Below, one piece after another: positions 11,189 to 21,327 of a stretch of DNA of 64,000 bases. Source of the stretch: Halocafeteria seosinensis (taxonomy: Eukaryota > Sar > Bigyra > Bicosoecida). The stretch lies in assembly GCA_001687465.1 (NCBI GenBank), contig LVLI01000172.1, forward strand, positions 124,001 to 188,000, read 5' to 3'. The translations under genes and the position numbers were made by a program. The notes beneath the pieces are model-generated. The model searched no databases. It was given only the letters and a program-made list of their open reading frames with translations, and had not been told where the DNA came from. Position 1 is the stretch's first letter. Each line of letters begins with the position of its first letter.

Positions 11189-12374
11189 TATAAGTGACGG
11201 TCTTGCTTTATTCCACTGAATAGATCGAGAATGCCTGCTACTCTATGATTGTAGTAGAGGCCCAAGAAATGTGTCTTGATGTAGATCTAAGAATGAGCGC
11301 AATGCCAAGAGTTGCAACTTTTCGCCTTCAACAAACCAGAAACGAGTTCCCTTTCTGCACTGTGACCACGGTCTATCACACAATCGTAGCAAGTAGCTGT
11401 AAAACAACAAACAGGGACAGCAAAAGATAGCGCGGAGGGGTCAACAAACCAAGCAAAAACGACTATGGAAGAAAGTTTTTCTTTGCCACAACTTCAACAT
11501 ATCCCATAACTTCAAGTAAGGAATTGTACGTAGGTCAATGCGGGAGGAATGAGGTTCTTAGTGAACCCAAGCAAGTGGAAGCATTTGACGGATCTTGAGG
11601 AGAATCATTTTGTGAACACGCTTCGCTGGAATCGGGGCATCATATGACATACATTTGACGTTCATTGGTAAGTTCCACATTCTGGCGGCGAACTGAATCA
11701 GCACCAGAAGTGGCCACGTATTTGTACCTTTGTACAGTATTGAACCAAAATTATATTGACCTGTCGGATCACTGGCTAGGAGCCTATAGATGACCTGAGC
11801 GAAGCAAATTTCCCACACAGTTGATCCATCAACTACATTCGGCCTGGGTCGCGTGAGATGGTCGCGATGACTAACGCTGAGTCGTTTCCGACTTCTTCGG
11901 AGTGGAAGAGACTGAATGGCTGTACATTCTGCGTAGCCTCCACATATTTTCCTTCTTTTCGGCAACATTGTCAAGTTCTGCGGTATGCACCCTAGAACCG
12001 AGGACCATGAGCTTCGAAGAAGTAATTTGATGCTGTATAGTATTGGTTTATTCTATAACAAAAATAGACTATCGAGGCGACGTGACTGAGATACTCTTTC
12101 AACAGTTCCTCCATAGAATCCTGCCTATAGTGACTTCTTGCAGGCCGACAACGCCAGTAACTGTATTTGCTTCACATGTGGCACTGGGACGCTTTTATTC
12201 CACAGAGGTGTCCCTGGTGTCTTGCCGTACTGAGACAATGGTACTATCCTCAAACATCCATATCTGTTGCTCAGGTAGCCGATCCGATGTTCTCGGTCCG
12301 CAAGGCGCAAGGGACAATGTGCCCAAGCCTGCGCAGATGTTTTCATTGAAGAGTTCCTTCTCGTCATGAGTACC
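11189..12374. other. Mostly non-coding stretch between FN3/coiled-coil and TMEM216-like genes
   Basis: Apart from the doubtful frame at 11558-11974, I find nothing I can support. The right end is the 3' flank of the TMEM216-like gene and the left end the promoter of the FN3/coiled-coil gene. Confidence 0.35.
11558..11974 (-). CDS. Hypothetical 138-residue reading frame
   Basis: This is a single open frame with protein-like composition (VWEICFAQVIYRLLA and similar) but no recognised motif. It lies downstream of the TMEM216-like gene on the same strand. The ATG is preceded by a polypyrimidine-poor CAG, so it could instead be an exon. A chance frame is quite possible at this length and base composition. 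Confidence 0.25.
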   Translation of the reverse strand: MTMLPKRRKICGGYAECTAIQSLPLRRSRKRLSVSHRDHLTRPRPNVVDGSTVWEICFAQVIYRLLASDPTGQYNFGSILYKGTNTWPLLVLIQFAARMWNLPMNVKCMSYDAPIPAKRVHKMILLKIRQMLPLAWVH

Positions 12375-13061
12375 TCAGTATTTGACGGTGCGCAAGAACG
12401 AAAGTACCACAAATAAGGAGCATAGAACCTCCCATGAGACGAATACTAAGGCAATTGCATTCAGTATCTGGTCCAAACGCACACTGCAGTGTCAGCACAA
12501 TTCAAATATAACGCTCGTGTGTGAACTCTCCCACTATACCCCTACCATATATCGATGGCATCTGCTAGACATGCAATTACTTAATCCTGATCATACCACT
12601 TACACATATGTTTGAAGTTCCAAATAGAACACATGTAGTACAAATACAGGCACCGCCAGACCCATACTCCAAACCAGAGGACCCGCCAGTTCGGTTTTAT
12701 TACCCTTGGAGGCTGTATTCGTACACCCGTACACATAAGCGCGTTCATCGTTGCTTTACTAGACATGACATAGTATAGTCAAACGTACATAAGAAGAGCC
12801 GTATTTTCTCCACAACGACGTAAAAGAAGACAAACGCCACTTCCCATCCTATTGTGTTGGGGGGATAGGGGAACTGTGTGCCTGTATTTCATTGTATATA
12901 GCAACTGCACAGGTTGCAGGTGATGAACTCGATCAACCATCTCTCTTACCTTTGTATATAAAAGTGAGTACCGTCAGTACAAAGAGTAGATAGACGTAGT
13001 AGCCATGTAAGACTAGGGAGACCTGCAGCCCTAACGACGATTGTATCTCTTGTACAGGCAT
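12375..13061 (-). CDS. TMEM216: TMEM216-like ciliary transition-zone membrane protein
   Basis: Four small exons on the minus strand, 13061-12950, 12881-12789, 12712-12604 and 12483-12375, join in phase to encode 140 residues. That is close to the roughly 145 of animal TMEM216. All three introns are GT-AG with strong donors (GTAAGA, GTACGT, GTAAGT). The product has four helices and the family landmarks in order: FIYKGTQFPYPPN after helix 1, EKIRLFL then SKGN after helix 2, and LQTYVVRLDQILN before helix 4. TMEM216 is part of the MKS module at the ciliary transition zone, which gates membrane-protein entry into the cilium. TMEM17 and TMEM80 are related and less similar. No single exon exceeds 40 codons, so the gene is easily overlooked. 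Confidence 0.85.
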
Positions 13062-14590
13062 CTTCTATGGCATTCTATTTCATAAACACGATCTGTATTG
13101 AGAAAGTAAACGGTAGAGCAAAACGCAAATCAACAGTCATCGTTTTAAGACGAATGGACTTGCGAACTTGGAAGTTGCTCGATGAGTCAAAAGGAGCTCT
13201 AAGAATTCAAATCCGGGCCAGAGAGTCTGGAAGTTGGACCAAGCTGTTCAAAGCTGCTGTTCAGGTCTTGATTTGTCCATCTGTTGGGTGATTGTGAATT
13301 TTAAGTAAGTTGATACAACTTCATGCCTAATTTTTTGCCATGCATTGCAAGGTCAGCGTAGAAAGCGGTGCGGCACACTTTGGTTAGAAGTCTACAGGTC
13401 TGGCGTTCCTCAATCCCCGTACTGCTATTCCGTATGTGGACACCACCTACATCTACCGATATACGATGGTGGCTAAGAAGAAGCATTTAGTATCTTTGGA
13501 TACGAAGAGGAAGGGAACAGGATATATTTGAGTTTGGAGGTAGAAAGGGTGTAGGAATTTCTCGATTCATCGGGTATCACGGCGGCTGAAGAACAAGATT
13601 CAGCGTCTTTTTGTATGGAAGGAAAAAAAAAGACGAAGAGGGGCAACATACATTCGTACAGTAGTTGGAAGTAGAAAGGGGTGTCCTGTGCACACAGGAC
13701 CGTAGGACCTGATGTCCTTTCCCCATTCCTCCCGATTAGTGTTTTGAATCTACCATACATGTTTTCCAAGGCGGATGAGAAACGCGGATCCGCATATTAG
13801 TGTATGGAAGGGAAGGAAGAATGGAGGGGAACACAATGGGTTGAATGGTATTTATAGGACTTCTTGCTTTTTCGTCTTCTCGTTCCCCGAGAGTGTGCCT
13901 GTAGGAAGCAAGTTCCAGAGTCTTAGTGTATTGAAAAGAAAGAGAAAATTTTTGGATGGGTAGTACAGTAGTGTAGACACGAGTGACTGTCGTCAGCCGG
14001 TAGGCCATAAATTATACACTCGTACGTACGAGGAACGTATGGTTTCAGCCGTTGGATGCACTCTCTTTATCCAGTGTTGTCTAAGAGTAACTACAATGGG
14101 TTTCGTGGTTCTGCGTACCAATGATCTGAAAGCTATACCGGACCCATTATAACATACAGATGAAATCTGGTTGTGCTCAGGTTGTACCTGCGTACTGTAG
14201 CGAACACACACACGCACCACGCAGGGGTAGCACCACAGTGTGACCACACACGCACAGCGTACTGTACCTGTCCCAACGATGTCAGGATTGTACCGGTGCG
14301 GCTGGTGACCGGTGGTGCAAGCAACAACAGCCTTCGGAGGGAGTCGATCAAACAGAACTCAGCATGGATCGACTAAACGCCTCAGATATTTGTTTCTTTT
14401 TAACAAACTTTTTGGTCTCCGCCGGAGACTCTCCGACGGTAGAGACACCTCACGGAGCGACTTCGACAGTGTGCGCACAGCGACATGAACTGTTGATGTA
14501 TTGTTACCCTGTAACTCCCCATCGCTTAGTAGACCATTGATGAGGTTAGTTTCCATATCTTACTAATGGGGAGGTGTCGATGCCCGTAGA
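13062..14590. other. Gene-poor divergent intergenic region
   Basis: It lies between the TMEM216-like gene (-) and the WW/kinase gene (+). Small frames on both strands have unconvincing composition. It contains purine-rich tracts near 13615-13660 and 13800-13835, a hairpin GTCCTGTG-CA-CACAGGAC at 13683-13700, one copy of the interspersed repeat at 13995-14020, and CA-rich simple sequence near 14210-14255. Confidence 0.4.
13995..14020. repeat. Third copy of the interspersed repeat
   Basis: It shares the minus-strand core TTTATGGCCTACCGGCT with the two units at 118-215, nearly 14 kb away. It is followed on the plus side by the palindromic CGTACGTACG. Confidence 0.6.
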
Positions 14591-16463
14591 ATGAGTGCGG
14601 CCAGTGGTGGAAGTAGCAGTGAAAATCCATGGAAAGTTGCGACTTCCAGGAGCACTGGCCTGCAATATTACTGGAATCCACATACAGGAGAGAGGTTATG
14701 GAAACAACGGAAGCAAGATGAATCCCTGCAAGGACCGGAAAGCAGTGGAAATGGAACACAGAAAGCTGATACGGCTTCGAAACGAAGGAAATGTGTCCTG
14801 GATCTGCCCTATCCTTGGGCGTGGAGGCTCAATCAAGCTACTGGAGGCAAAGACTACGTCAACCTCGAAACTCGAGAGACAAAGTCGGAGGAGGAATGGG
14901 AGGCACATATGAAGGAAGCACGAATAGACGCTAGTCACGCACATGAAGGGTTTGAGGTGTCCCTGGCTCTCGTGGGCACCTCCGGACTTGAGTGGATCTC
15001 GTACAAACAAGATAATCGTGATTGTTATCTGGTGAGCACATCCGACCGTAAGCAGGCTTTAGTATTTGAAGCAGTGAACTCAGGTACTGCTCAATACCAA
15101 CTACGTTTTACCGACCCTTGGACTTCGTCTTCTTCGGCGTCTCTGCTCAAAGTACAGAACGATACCTCTGGCATGATTCTATTGACTTCTAGTAATACTG
15201 GGTCCGTTTTCAGGCTTGTACGAGACAGGGAAATGGGGAAAAGTTGCATGGTTAAATCAGATTCAGGGGCGTTTATAGCGAAGTCGGGAGCATCGGACAA
15301 GTTGTGCGCCTGGTCCAATCCGCACGAAGCCTGCGAATTCTGGCCAGACTTTCGTGGGCGAGACTTGAAGCAAGAATTCTTAACTGGGAAGAATAGCACC
15401 GTTACAGCTTTTGTCGGTATCAATGGACTTCGGGTAGGAGAGAATACTCTAGTAAAGAAAGGGTTTCGAGGTGAGATTCACGATCTGCCCTCTTTTCGAA
15501 GCATTGGAGAATGCGTGCTTAAAATACAACCTTGGGACTCAAGAACAATGCATGAAGTTTGGTCACACAAGCTTGTGAATGAACAGGCATCAAAAATGGG
15601 TATTGGAAAATCTTGTTGCCAGCTCATTGATTGCTTTTGGGACAAAGAAAATTGCTTCGCCATCTTGCGGAAATACGGTGCTAGCTTAGATTCAAAACTG
15701 AAGTTATCAGATTCGCAAAGAAGCTATGCTTACGATAGATTATCCCCGATTAAAGCACTGGACATTGGAAAACAAATTTCGGAAGCGATAAAGGTAGTTC
15801 ATGCATGTGGCTTCGTCTATATGGACCTACATCCCGGCAACGTGTTGCTGAACACGTCTCTGGGATCAGATGTTTTAGAGGTTGTCCTTACTGATTTTGG
15901 TTCTTGTCAGAAAGGAGCATTGAATGACATGAATCAACTAGTGTATATGGTAAGTTTCTTGCTCTTTACCTTGCCTTCTGAATTTCGCCTCCTGTCATGT
16001 CCCGTGACTCCTAGGAAAGCAGGGACCTACACGAGGGGGAAGATGGGATTTTATGCCTCCTGAGCAATTTGATAAAGAAACTAAGTTTTCTGCTTCTGGA
16101 GACACGTTCTGCATTGGATCAGTTCTATATACTCTTCTTGCTGGTTACCCTCCCTTTGCACCAGGTAAGTTCGCGGTGACGTAGCACAAATGCTCGCGAC
16201 TATCATCGAGTTCCGTCTGCATTACAGGTGAAGGGGAGAAATTGCGGAGAAGCAATACACAATCGAATCCACATCGGGGACCTCGTGGTCTTGCTAAACT
16301 CAAAGCTAGCCTTGAGACAATAGCAGATCCGCCCGTACCAAATGCCTTGATAGATGTCATAGTGAAGTCCATGAATCCGGAGCCATCGCAACGATACACT
16401 AACATCGCTTCCCTATTGGAAGCTTTAGACTCGGTGTACTCTTCAGTAACCGATACAATGTGA
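14591..16463 (+). CDS. WW-domain protein with atypical protein-kinase-like domain
   Basis: Exons 14591-15949, 16023-16164 and 16228-16463 give 578 residues. A WW domain lies near residues 13-42 (W...YYWNPHTGE...W), with a degenerate second WW-like segment near 70-105. A region of about 190 residues rich in short beta strands follows and resembles a carbohydrate- or actin-binding trefoil, without a firm match. The C-terminal half is kinase-like: VLKIQP supplies the beta-3 Lys, a Glu lies in helix C, the catalytic loop reads YMDLHPGNVLL and the metal loop TDFGS. MPPEQF replaces the APE motif. The loop has Asp and Asn but His in place of the usual Lys, so activity is uncertain. A typical Gly-rich loop is not visible. 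The acceptor at 16022 was chosen because it alone preserves the MPPEQ frame. Confidence 0.7.
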
Positions 16464-16686
16464 CACACATGCATGATGGGGTATGCCGTATACCGTATAC
16501 AGACTGTCTTGAATTGCTCCATAACTTCACAAACCTTGTGAAGCTCCTATTCAGGCTGAAATACCTGACAGTGTCTTGTTTTCAGGTTTGTACGGTGCCA
16601 ACTGAGACGAGGGCACTCTCGTTTTAGTTATCTCAATAGTGCATTTCGTTGCTTTGCTTGTGTTCGCTCTGGCCATCCACTGAAAC

Positions 16687-18952
16687 ATGATTGCGCGAGC
16701 AAATCGTTCATGTGGGAGGATATCCAGGCACTCTTCACGGAGTTACACAGGGTTTTATGACCCTTTTACAAGGCTGATCAAGGATAATTTCGTCGTAGGC
16801 ACTCGGGAAATTCATCATACGGCATGTTTAGGAGCTTCGAAAAGGAGGAGAGGCACGGCGAAAGGCCCTGTTGAGGCAAGTGTTCCTGATCACATGGAAT
16901 TCAAATACTGCGAAGGAAAGTTTCTGGTCCTTATTTTCTTTGCAGGCGATTGAATTTAGGATAACTGCGGAAGAAAGATGTAGGAATACATGTTGGACTG
17001 AGCGTCTGCGCAGCTGTTGATAATTGCTGTTTGGGGTGGATTCTTGGTGCAGACCACTACTACAAGCACTGGGTGGAGGAGTATACAACGTTTCTGAGGC
17101 CTCCGCAAGTCGTGGATGAATACGCGTACTTTTTGCCCTTTTGGCAGTTTGAAGTACGTGGAACAATGTTGCTCGAGCAAATTTGATGCTTTTCGAGGTG
17201 TTTGTTTCTTCTTGATCCTTTGGGTGACAGTGTGATGTGACTAGCGAAGTTGCGGGACACACGTACCGCCACTACCACTGTGGCCCTTTGACACAAGTAA
17301 GGTAGCAGTATGTTTTTTCTTTTTGGTATGTCGTTTTATACAGCGTTGAACAAAGTTAACTAACGTGACAGATATACTCTGGGGATCGATTCAGACGAAA
17401 ACTGACAGAGGTAGTTAAGAATGAGTCTTCGCTTGCAAAACCATACTCTGCGGATATGCTAGAATTGGATGGAGAAACCGCTGGGGTAGATGCTTGGCGT
17501 ATGTATACCGTCGCGCTTTGGTTAGTTCGTTGTACCTCTTACGCACTGTTAGTCTACAGACTTGTTTGAAAGCACTGCTTGGTCCTATATTCGAGCACGT
17601 TTGCAAGAAGAGCAACAGGAACTTCTAGGCAAAGAGCATCCTTCTCAGTCCATGACTATTCATTTTACCAACGTCGTTTCGCGAAAAATTTATATGCCGG
17701 CTCATGTGGTACGGACGGCTACCGAGTCCCTTGTAATATGGATCACACAGTATCACCTGGAATGTATCTGTACCAAATTGTACAGGTGGAGTACTCGTTT
17801 TTGGGAAATACATTTCGTGTGTTCATAAATGGAGTTACTGGTCAGGTAAGGACTCTTTTTCTAATACTGGCTCTAGCATAGAGATCCAACGTATTCTCCT
17901 CTACACCGTTGTACGTGCAGGCGTTTGGTCTCGCCGAGATTCCATCGAACAAAATTCATCATATGTTCAAATCCGCTCGGAAGAAGGCTAAGTGGTACAT
18001 TGGTTTTGGCTTGGCTTCCCAATTTCTTCCAGGTGTCAATCTCGGACTGAGGATTTTACTAAAGCTTTTATTTAAGCCATTCTTCTTTCTACCAGCTATT
18101 TTGAGTGTCGGGAGTTATTATTCGTTTCTTAGGTAAGGGAGCCAAATTCTCTTTTCTACGCTACCGATCTTTGTGGTCCCTACCGATCTTTGTGATCGTT
18201 ATCTCTAGCACAACAGGTTATCGCCGATCTACCACCAGCGCAAATCCTTCGCTGATTGGTATGAAGAAAAAGAGGCGGAGAAAAAGATGCAAGCCCAGAT
18301 GAGCGACGAATGGATCTTTCGACCGACAGGGAAGAAGGGCCACGACTTTGAGAGAGAGAGGCAGGAGTCCAAGCATTATCGAAATAGGGAGGTACGGACA
18401 TGGATTAAATGTTATCGCAGGGTACGCATATTGAGTAAGTGATTGTTACCTTTCAGGAGGAGCACCAACGTTCCAGGCAAGCCCACTATCAATCAAGCGA
18501 GGACAAGGAGCGGCGCAGAAAGCAGGAGGAACGCCTCAATCAGAAGCAGTCAGACAAAGCCAAATCCACGCGAACTGTGAAGCCAACCCCCGTTAACCCC
18601 AACGATTACTATGAAGTTCTTGGGCTAAAGCACCTTGGACCAAAAGCTTCCAAGGATGATATCAAAGTAGCGTTTCGCAAGCAAATGATGAAATATCATC
18701 CAGATCACAATCAGCACACAGGCATGGACCTAAACGTAAGCGATACTAACAGGTGCCACCCTGGTTTCTTCGATACATATTACCTGCTCCGTTACAGGCT
18801 GCAAGCGATCGCACAAAGCTGATCTTGACAGCGTAAGTGCATGACAATTTCGATCATCGCCCGTTGCCCGTCTTATATGCTCTTCTAGCTGCAGATACCA
18901 AACATTGAGGAATGATCAAAAGCGCCGCGAGTACGACAAGAGCTACCGTTAG
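16687..18952 (+). CDS. Membrane-anchored J-domain (DnaJ-like) co-chaperone
   Basis: Twelve exons: 16687-16875, 16946-16979, 17053-17153, 17231-17296, 17372-17498, 17560-17708, 17786-17845, 17921-18132, 18217-18391, 18457-18735, 18798-18832 and 18895-18952, giving 494 residues. The N-terminus is Arg/Ser-rich without acidic residues, like a mitochondrial presequence. The middle holds an unassigned domain (HYYKHWVEEY...YFLPFWQFE) and a hydrophobic segment (FKPFFFLPAILSVGSYYSF). After a charged linker the last 70 residues form a J domain: YYEVLGL, then KYHPDHN with the essential HPD, ending at KRREYDKSYR. J domains stimulate Hsp70 ATPase, so this is a membrane-tethered Hsp70 partner, perhaps mitochondrial. 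The first intron uses a GC donor. The stop lies 16 bp from the stop of the convergent LRR gene. Confidence 0.75.
18162..18194 (+). repeat. Short tandem duplication inside an intron
   Basis: TACCGATCTTTGTG occurs at 18162-18175 and 18181-18194 (period 19) within the intron at 18133-18216 of the J-domain gene. It is a small replication-slippage-type repeat. Confidence 0.7.
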
Positions 18953-18968
18953 TGTTAGGACAGAGTTT

Positions 18969-21083
18969 TCAATAAAGGAATTCGATCTTGGATTCTTTTA
19001 GAATCTCGTGAACTTTTTCGTACTCTTTCTTCGCTTCTTCTTCGGGAGTAGGAGCTCCGGGTATTTCCCATGTGCATAATTTTGGGGCAAAGCAATCTTT
19101 ACTGTTGATCCATTGAAGACTATAGTGGGGGAGAGTATCCTCCACGTTAGCCTCTTCACTGTCTGATTGTTTGATCTCCTTTGAAGACTTTTTGCTTGTC
19201 GATCCTCTCCTAGCAGACCCTTTTCTACCGCTTTTATTCGAAGAGCGGCTTGAGGCACTACCGGGTCTGGCGTTTTCCTTTTCTTTGCTTGCCCTTCCTT
19301 CGGGATCGTAATCACGGGTATCCGTCAAGAAGAGGTTCGAGCTACGGCTGGCTAGTTTCCGTGACAGTTTTGCCAGGGCGGAATACTGTTGAATTTTGTT
19401 ACCACTCCAATCTATTGCAAGCAGCGTCGGGTTACCACTACACAGGTAGGAATCGCTTCCGTATGTTGTAAGTTCCGGTAGCGCAGTGGGTCGTTCTGTT
19501 TCCCCTGCTGATTTCGTTGACTTCGTGCTCTGTTTTGCTCCTTTCTTTCCCTTGCTTCCTTTGTCCTGACCGCTACCGAATATGAGCGCCTCCCATGTCT
19601 CTCTCATTTGTAGCGCATTTGTGGCGTACTTTACCGGAAATAACGAACGAACAATAGCCTCAATGCCGTCTTCAGTTATCGCGTTATTCGCCACGGACAG
19701 CTCCTCTAAGCTTCTATTTTCCCGAATTCCCTTTGCTAACGCGGCAGAGCCCTTATCCCCTAGTCTATTTCCAAATAGATTTAATGCTTTGAGCTCCTGC
19801 GTCTGGACGAGGCCTTTAGCAACAAACTCGGAGTCGTCGCTTGAGACGCCATTACCACGAAATTGCAACAATTCCAGTTTTGCCTTGGAAAGAAGTGTCT
19901 CTATGCAATACCCTATGAAACCGGGATCACCTGGAGACATCTTGCTCGATGAAACTTCTTCTTCTTTCTCCTCCGTGTCCCGTTGTAGGGTTCTAGTGGC
20001 GTCACACGCAAGGCTTTCCTCGCAAAAATCAATGAAAACTCTGCGAAGGCCTGGTGAATGTTCACTGGATAAGGTTTCACATATAAATGACAGCATCGGT
20101 TGGTCGACTCCAGCATTCTGAATGCTGAGAGCTGATATATTTTCATGCTTCGCCAGCAAAAGTACCAGCACTACTAGCGTTCCATAGTCTAGCTTGTGGT
20201 TTTTGATGACAATCGCCTCTTGGGCCTCTTTCTCACTGATCTCGTACGCATCTATCTCCACAAGCGGGGCATCATTGTTCGAGCGGGCGCTATCGTTCCA
20301 AAACGTCCCTTGCCGCCTACTCATAAAAGCACTAGGTGTACGTATAGTGAACGAGGTGGTCGACTCTGGCGTCTTACTCCGACTTTGAAGTGCTGCTGAC
20401 TGCACGCGCGCAACTGTGAAACGAGGAATCAATGTATGATGCAACTTGTTTGATCAGTAGCGATGTCAACAGCATGTACGTACCATCTCGTTCTTTCCTC
20501 TTCGGCAATAATTGGGGATGAGGCGTAAGCTGAACGAAGATATCCAAGACATACGATAATTCCACCTTATCAGCTGATACATATAGTGGCTGTAGAGCAC
20601 GTACATTAAGTGTTTCACACATGGTCAAGTAGTTCTCTCGGAAATTCTCACTCGTTAACGTATCTTGAGGACATACTGCAAACTCCAAACCAATACGAGT
20701 AAACGCCAATTAATGGAACCATTTGCCGAGAGGAGCTTTCCCGAAAACTTAAAAAATTATGCCGACAAAGAAGTTCACTTACAGTGCCTTGCGTACTCGT
20801 ATTGGTAAGTTAACGCTTCCCGCGTGAATTCGGAAGCTGCATTCGGTTCTATCTTCTCATTGTTTGATGGTACAACAGTGTTACTGGAGCCCTTTTTACT
20901 TCCACCTCCTCCTCCAATATTTTCGCCTTTCTGCAACTGAGTGACGACTTCAGCAGGCACACGAATATGCTGTGTAGCTCTCCAGTAAGGAAAATGACTG
21001 GGTTTTCGATGAGCCGAGGTCTCCGAAGGAGGCTGTTCAGCCTCCTTTCGGGAGGATGAAGATGCTTTACTCGGAGAGGGCAT
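18969..21083 (-). CDS. Leucine-rich-repeat (RNI-type) protein
   Basis: Three minus-strand exons, 21083-20783, 20675-20484 and 20395-18969, give 639 residues. The ATG at 21083 is the first in frame and starts a Ser-rich leader. The central part carries LRRs of the ribonuclease-inhibitor type (L-x-x-L-x-L-x-G-N-x-L-x-D-x-G-x-x-A-L, then L-x-x-L-x-x-x-N-N-x-I-x-x-x-G). They are followed by a Lys/Ser-rich low-complexity insert and a conserved-looking tail near LQWINSKDCF. Such LRR proteins are scaffolds; several axonemal components (DRC5 type) look similar, but orthology is not shown. The acceptor at 20396 is followed by a second CAG, so a form lacking one Ala is possible. Confidence 0.7.
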
Positions 21084-21327
21084 CGTTTCTAGAGCTTCTC
21101 CAGATCCCTCGACAGACGCATGATGTTTGCACAAACGAACGTGTAGGCGTCACAACACAGTGCATTTGGAAGCCACTTCCTCTGCCACAGCCGTCAAATT
21201 GACCCAACTTCAACGTCACTACAAAGCCTACGTACAGGGGGCAGGGAAGGAAGGAAGATAGTGTTCATTCGTTAATGATGCTATTTATTTATTAGTATGA
21301 TGAGAGCCATCTTTGGCCGGACAGATT

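Noticed and set aside
13067-13291. 74-codon plus-strand frame starting 6 bp from the TMEM216-like ATG
   Set aside because: A head-to-head start with almost no spacing leaves no room for two promoters, and no continuation in phase was found.
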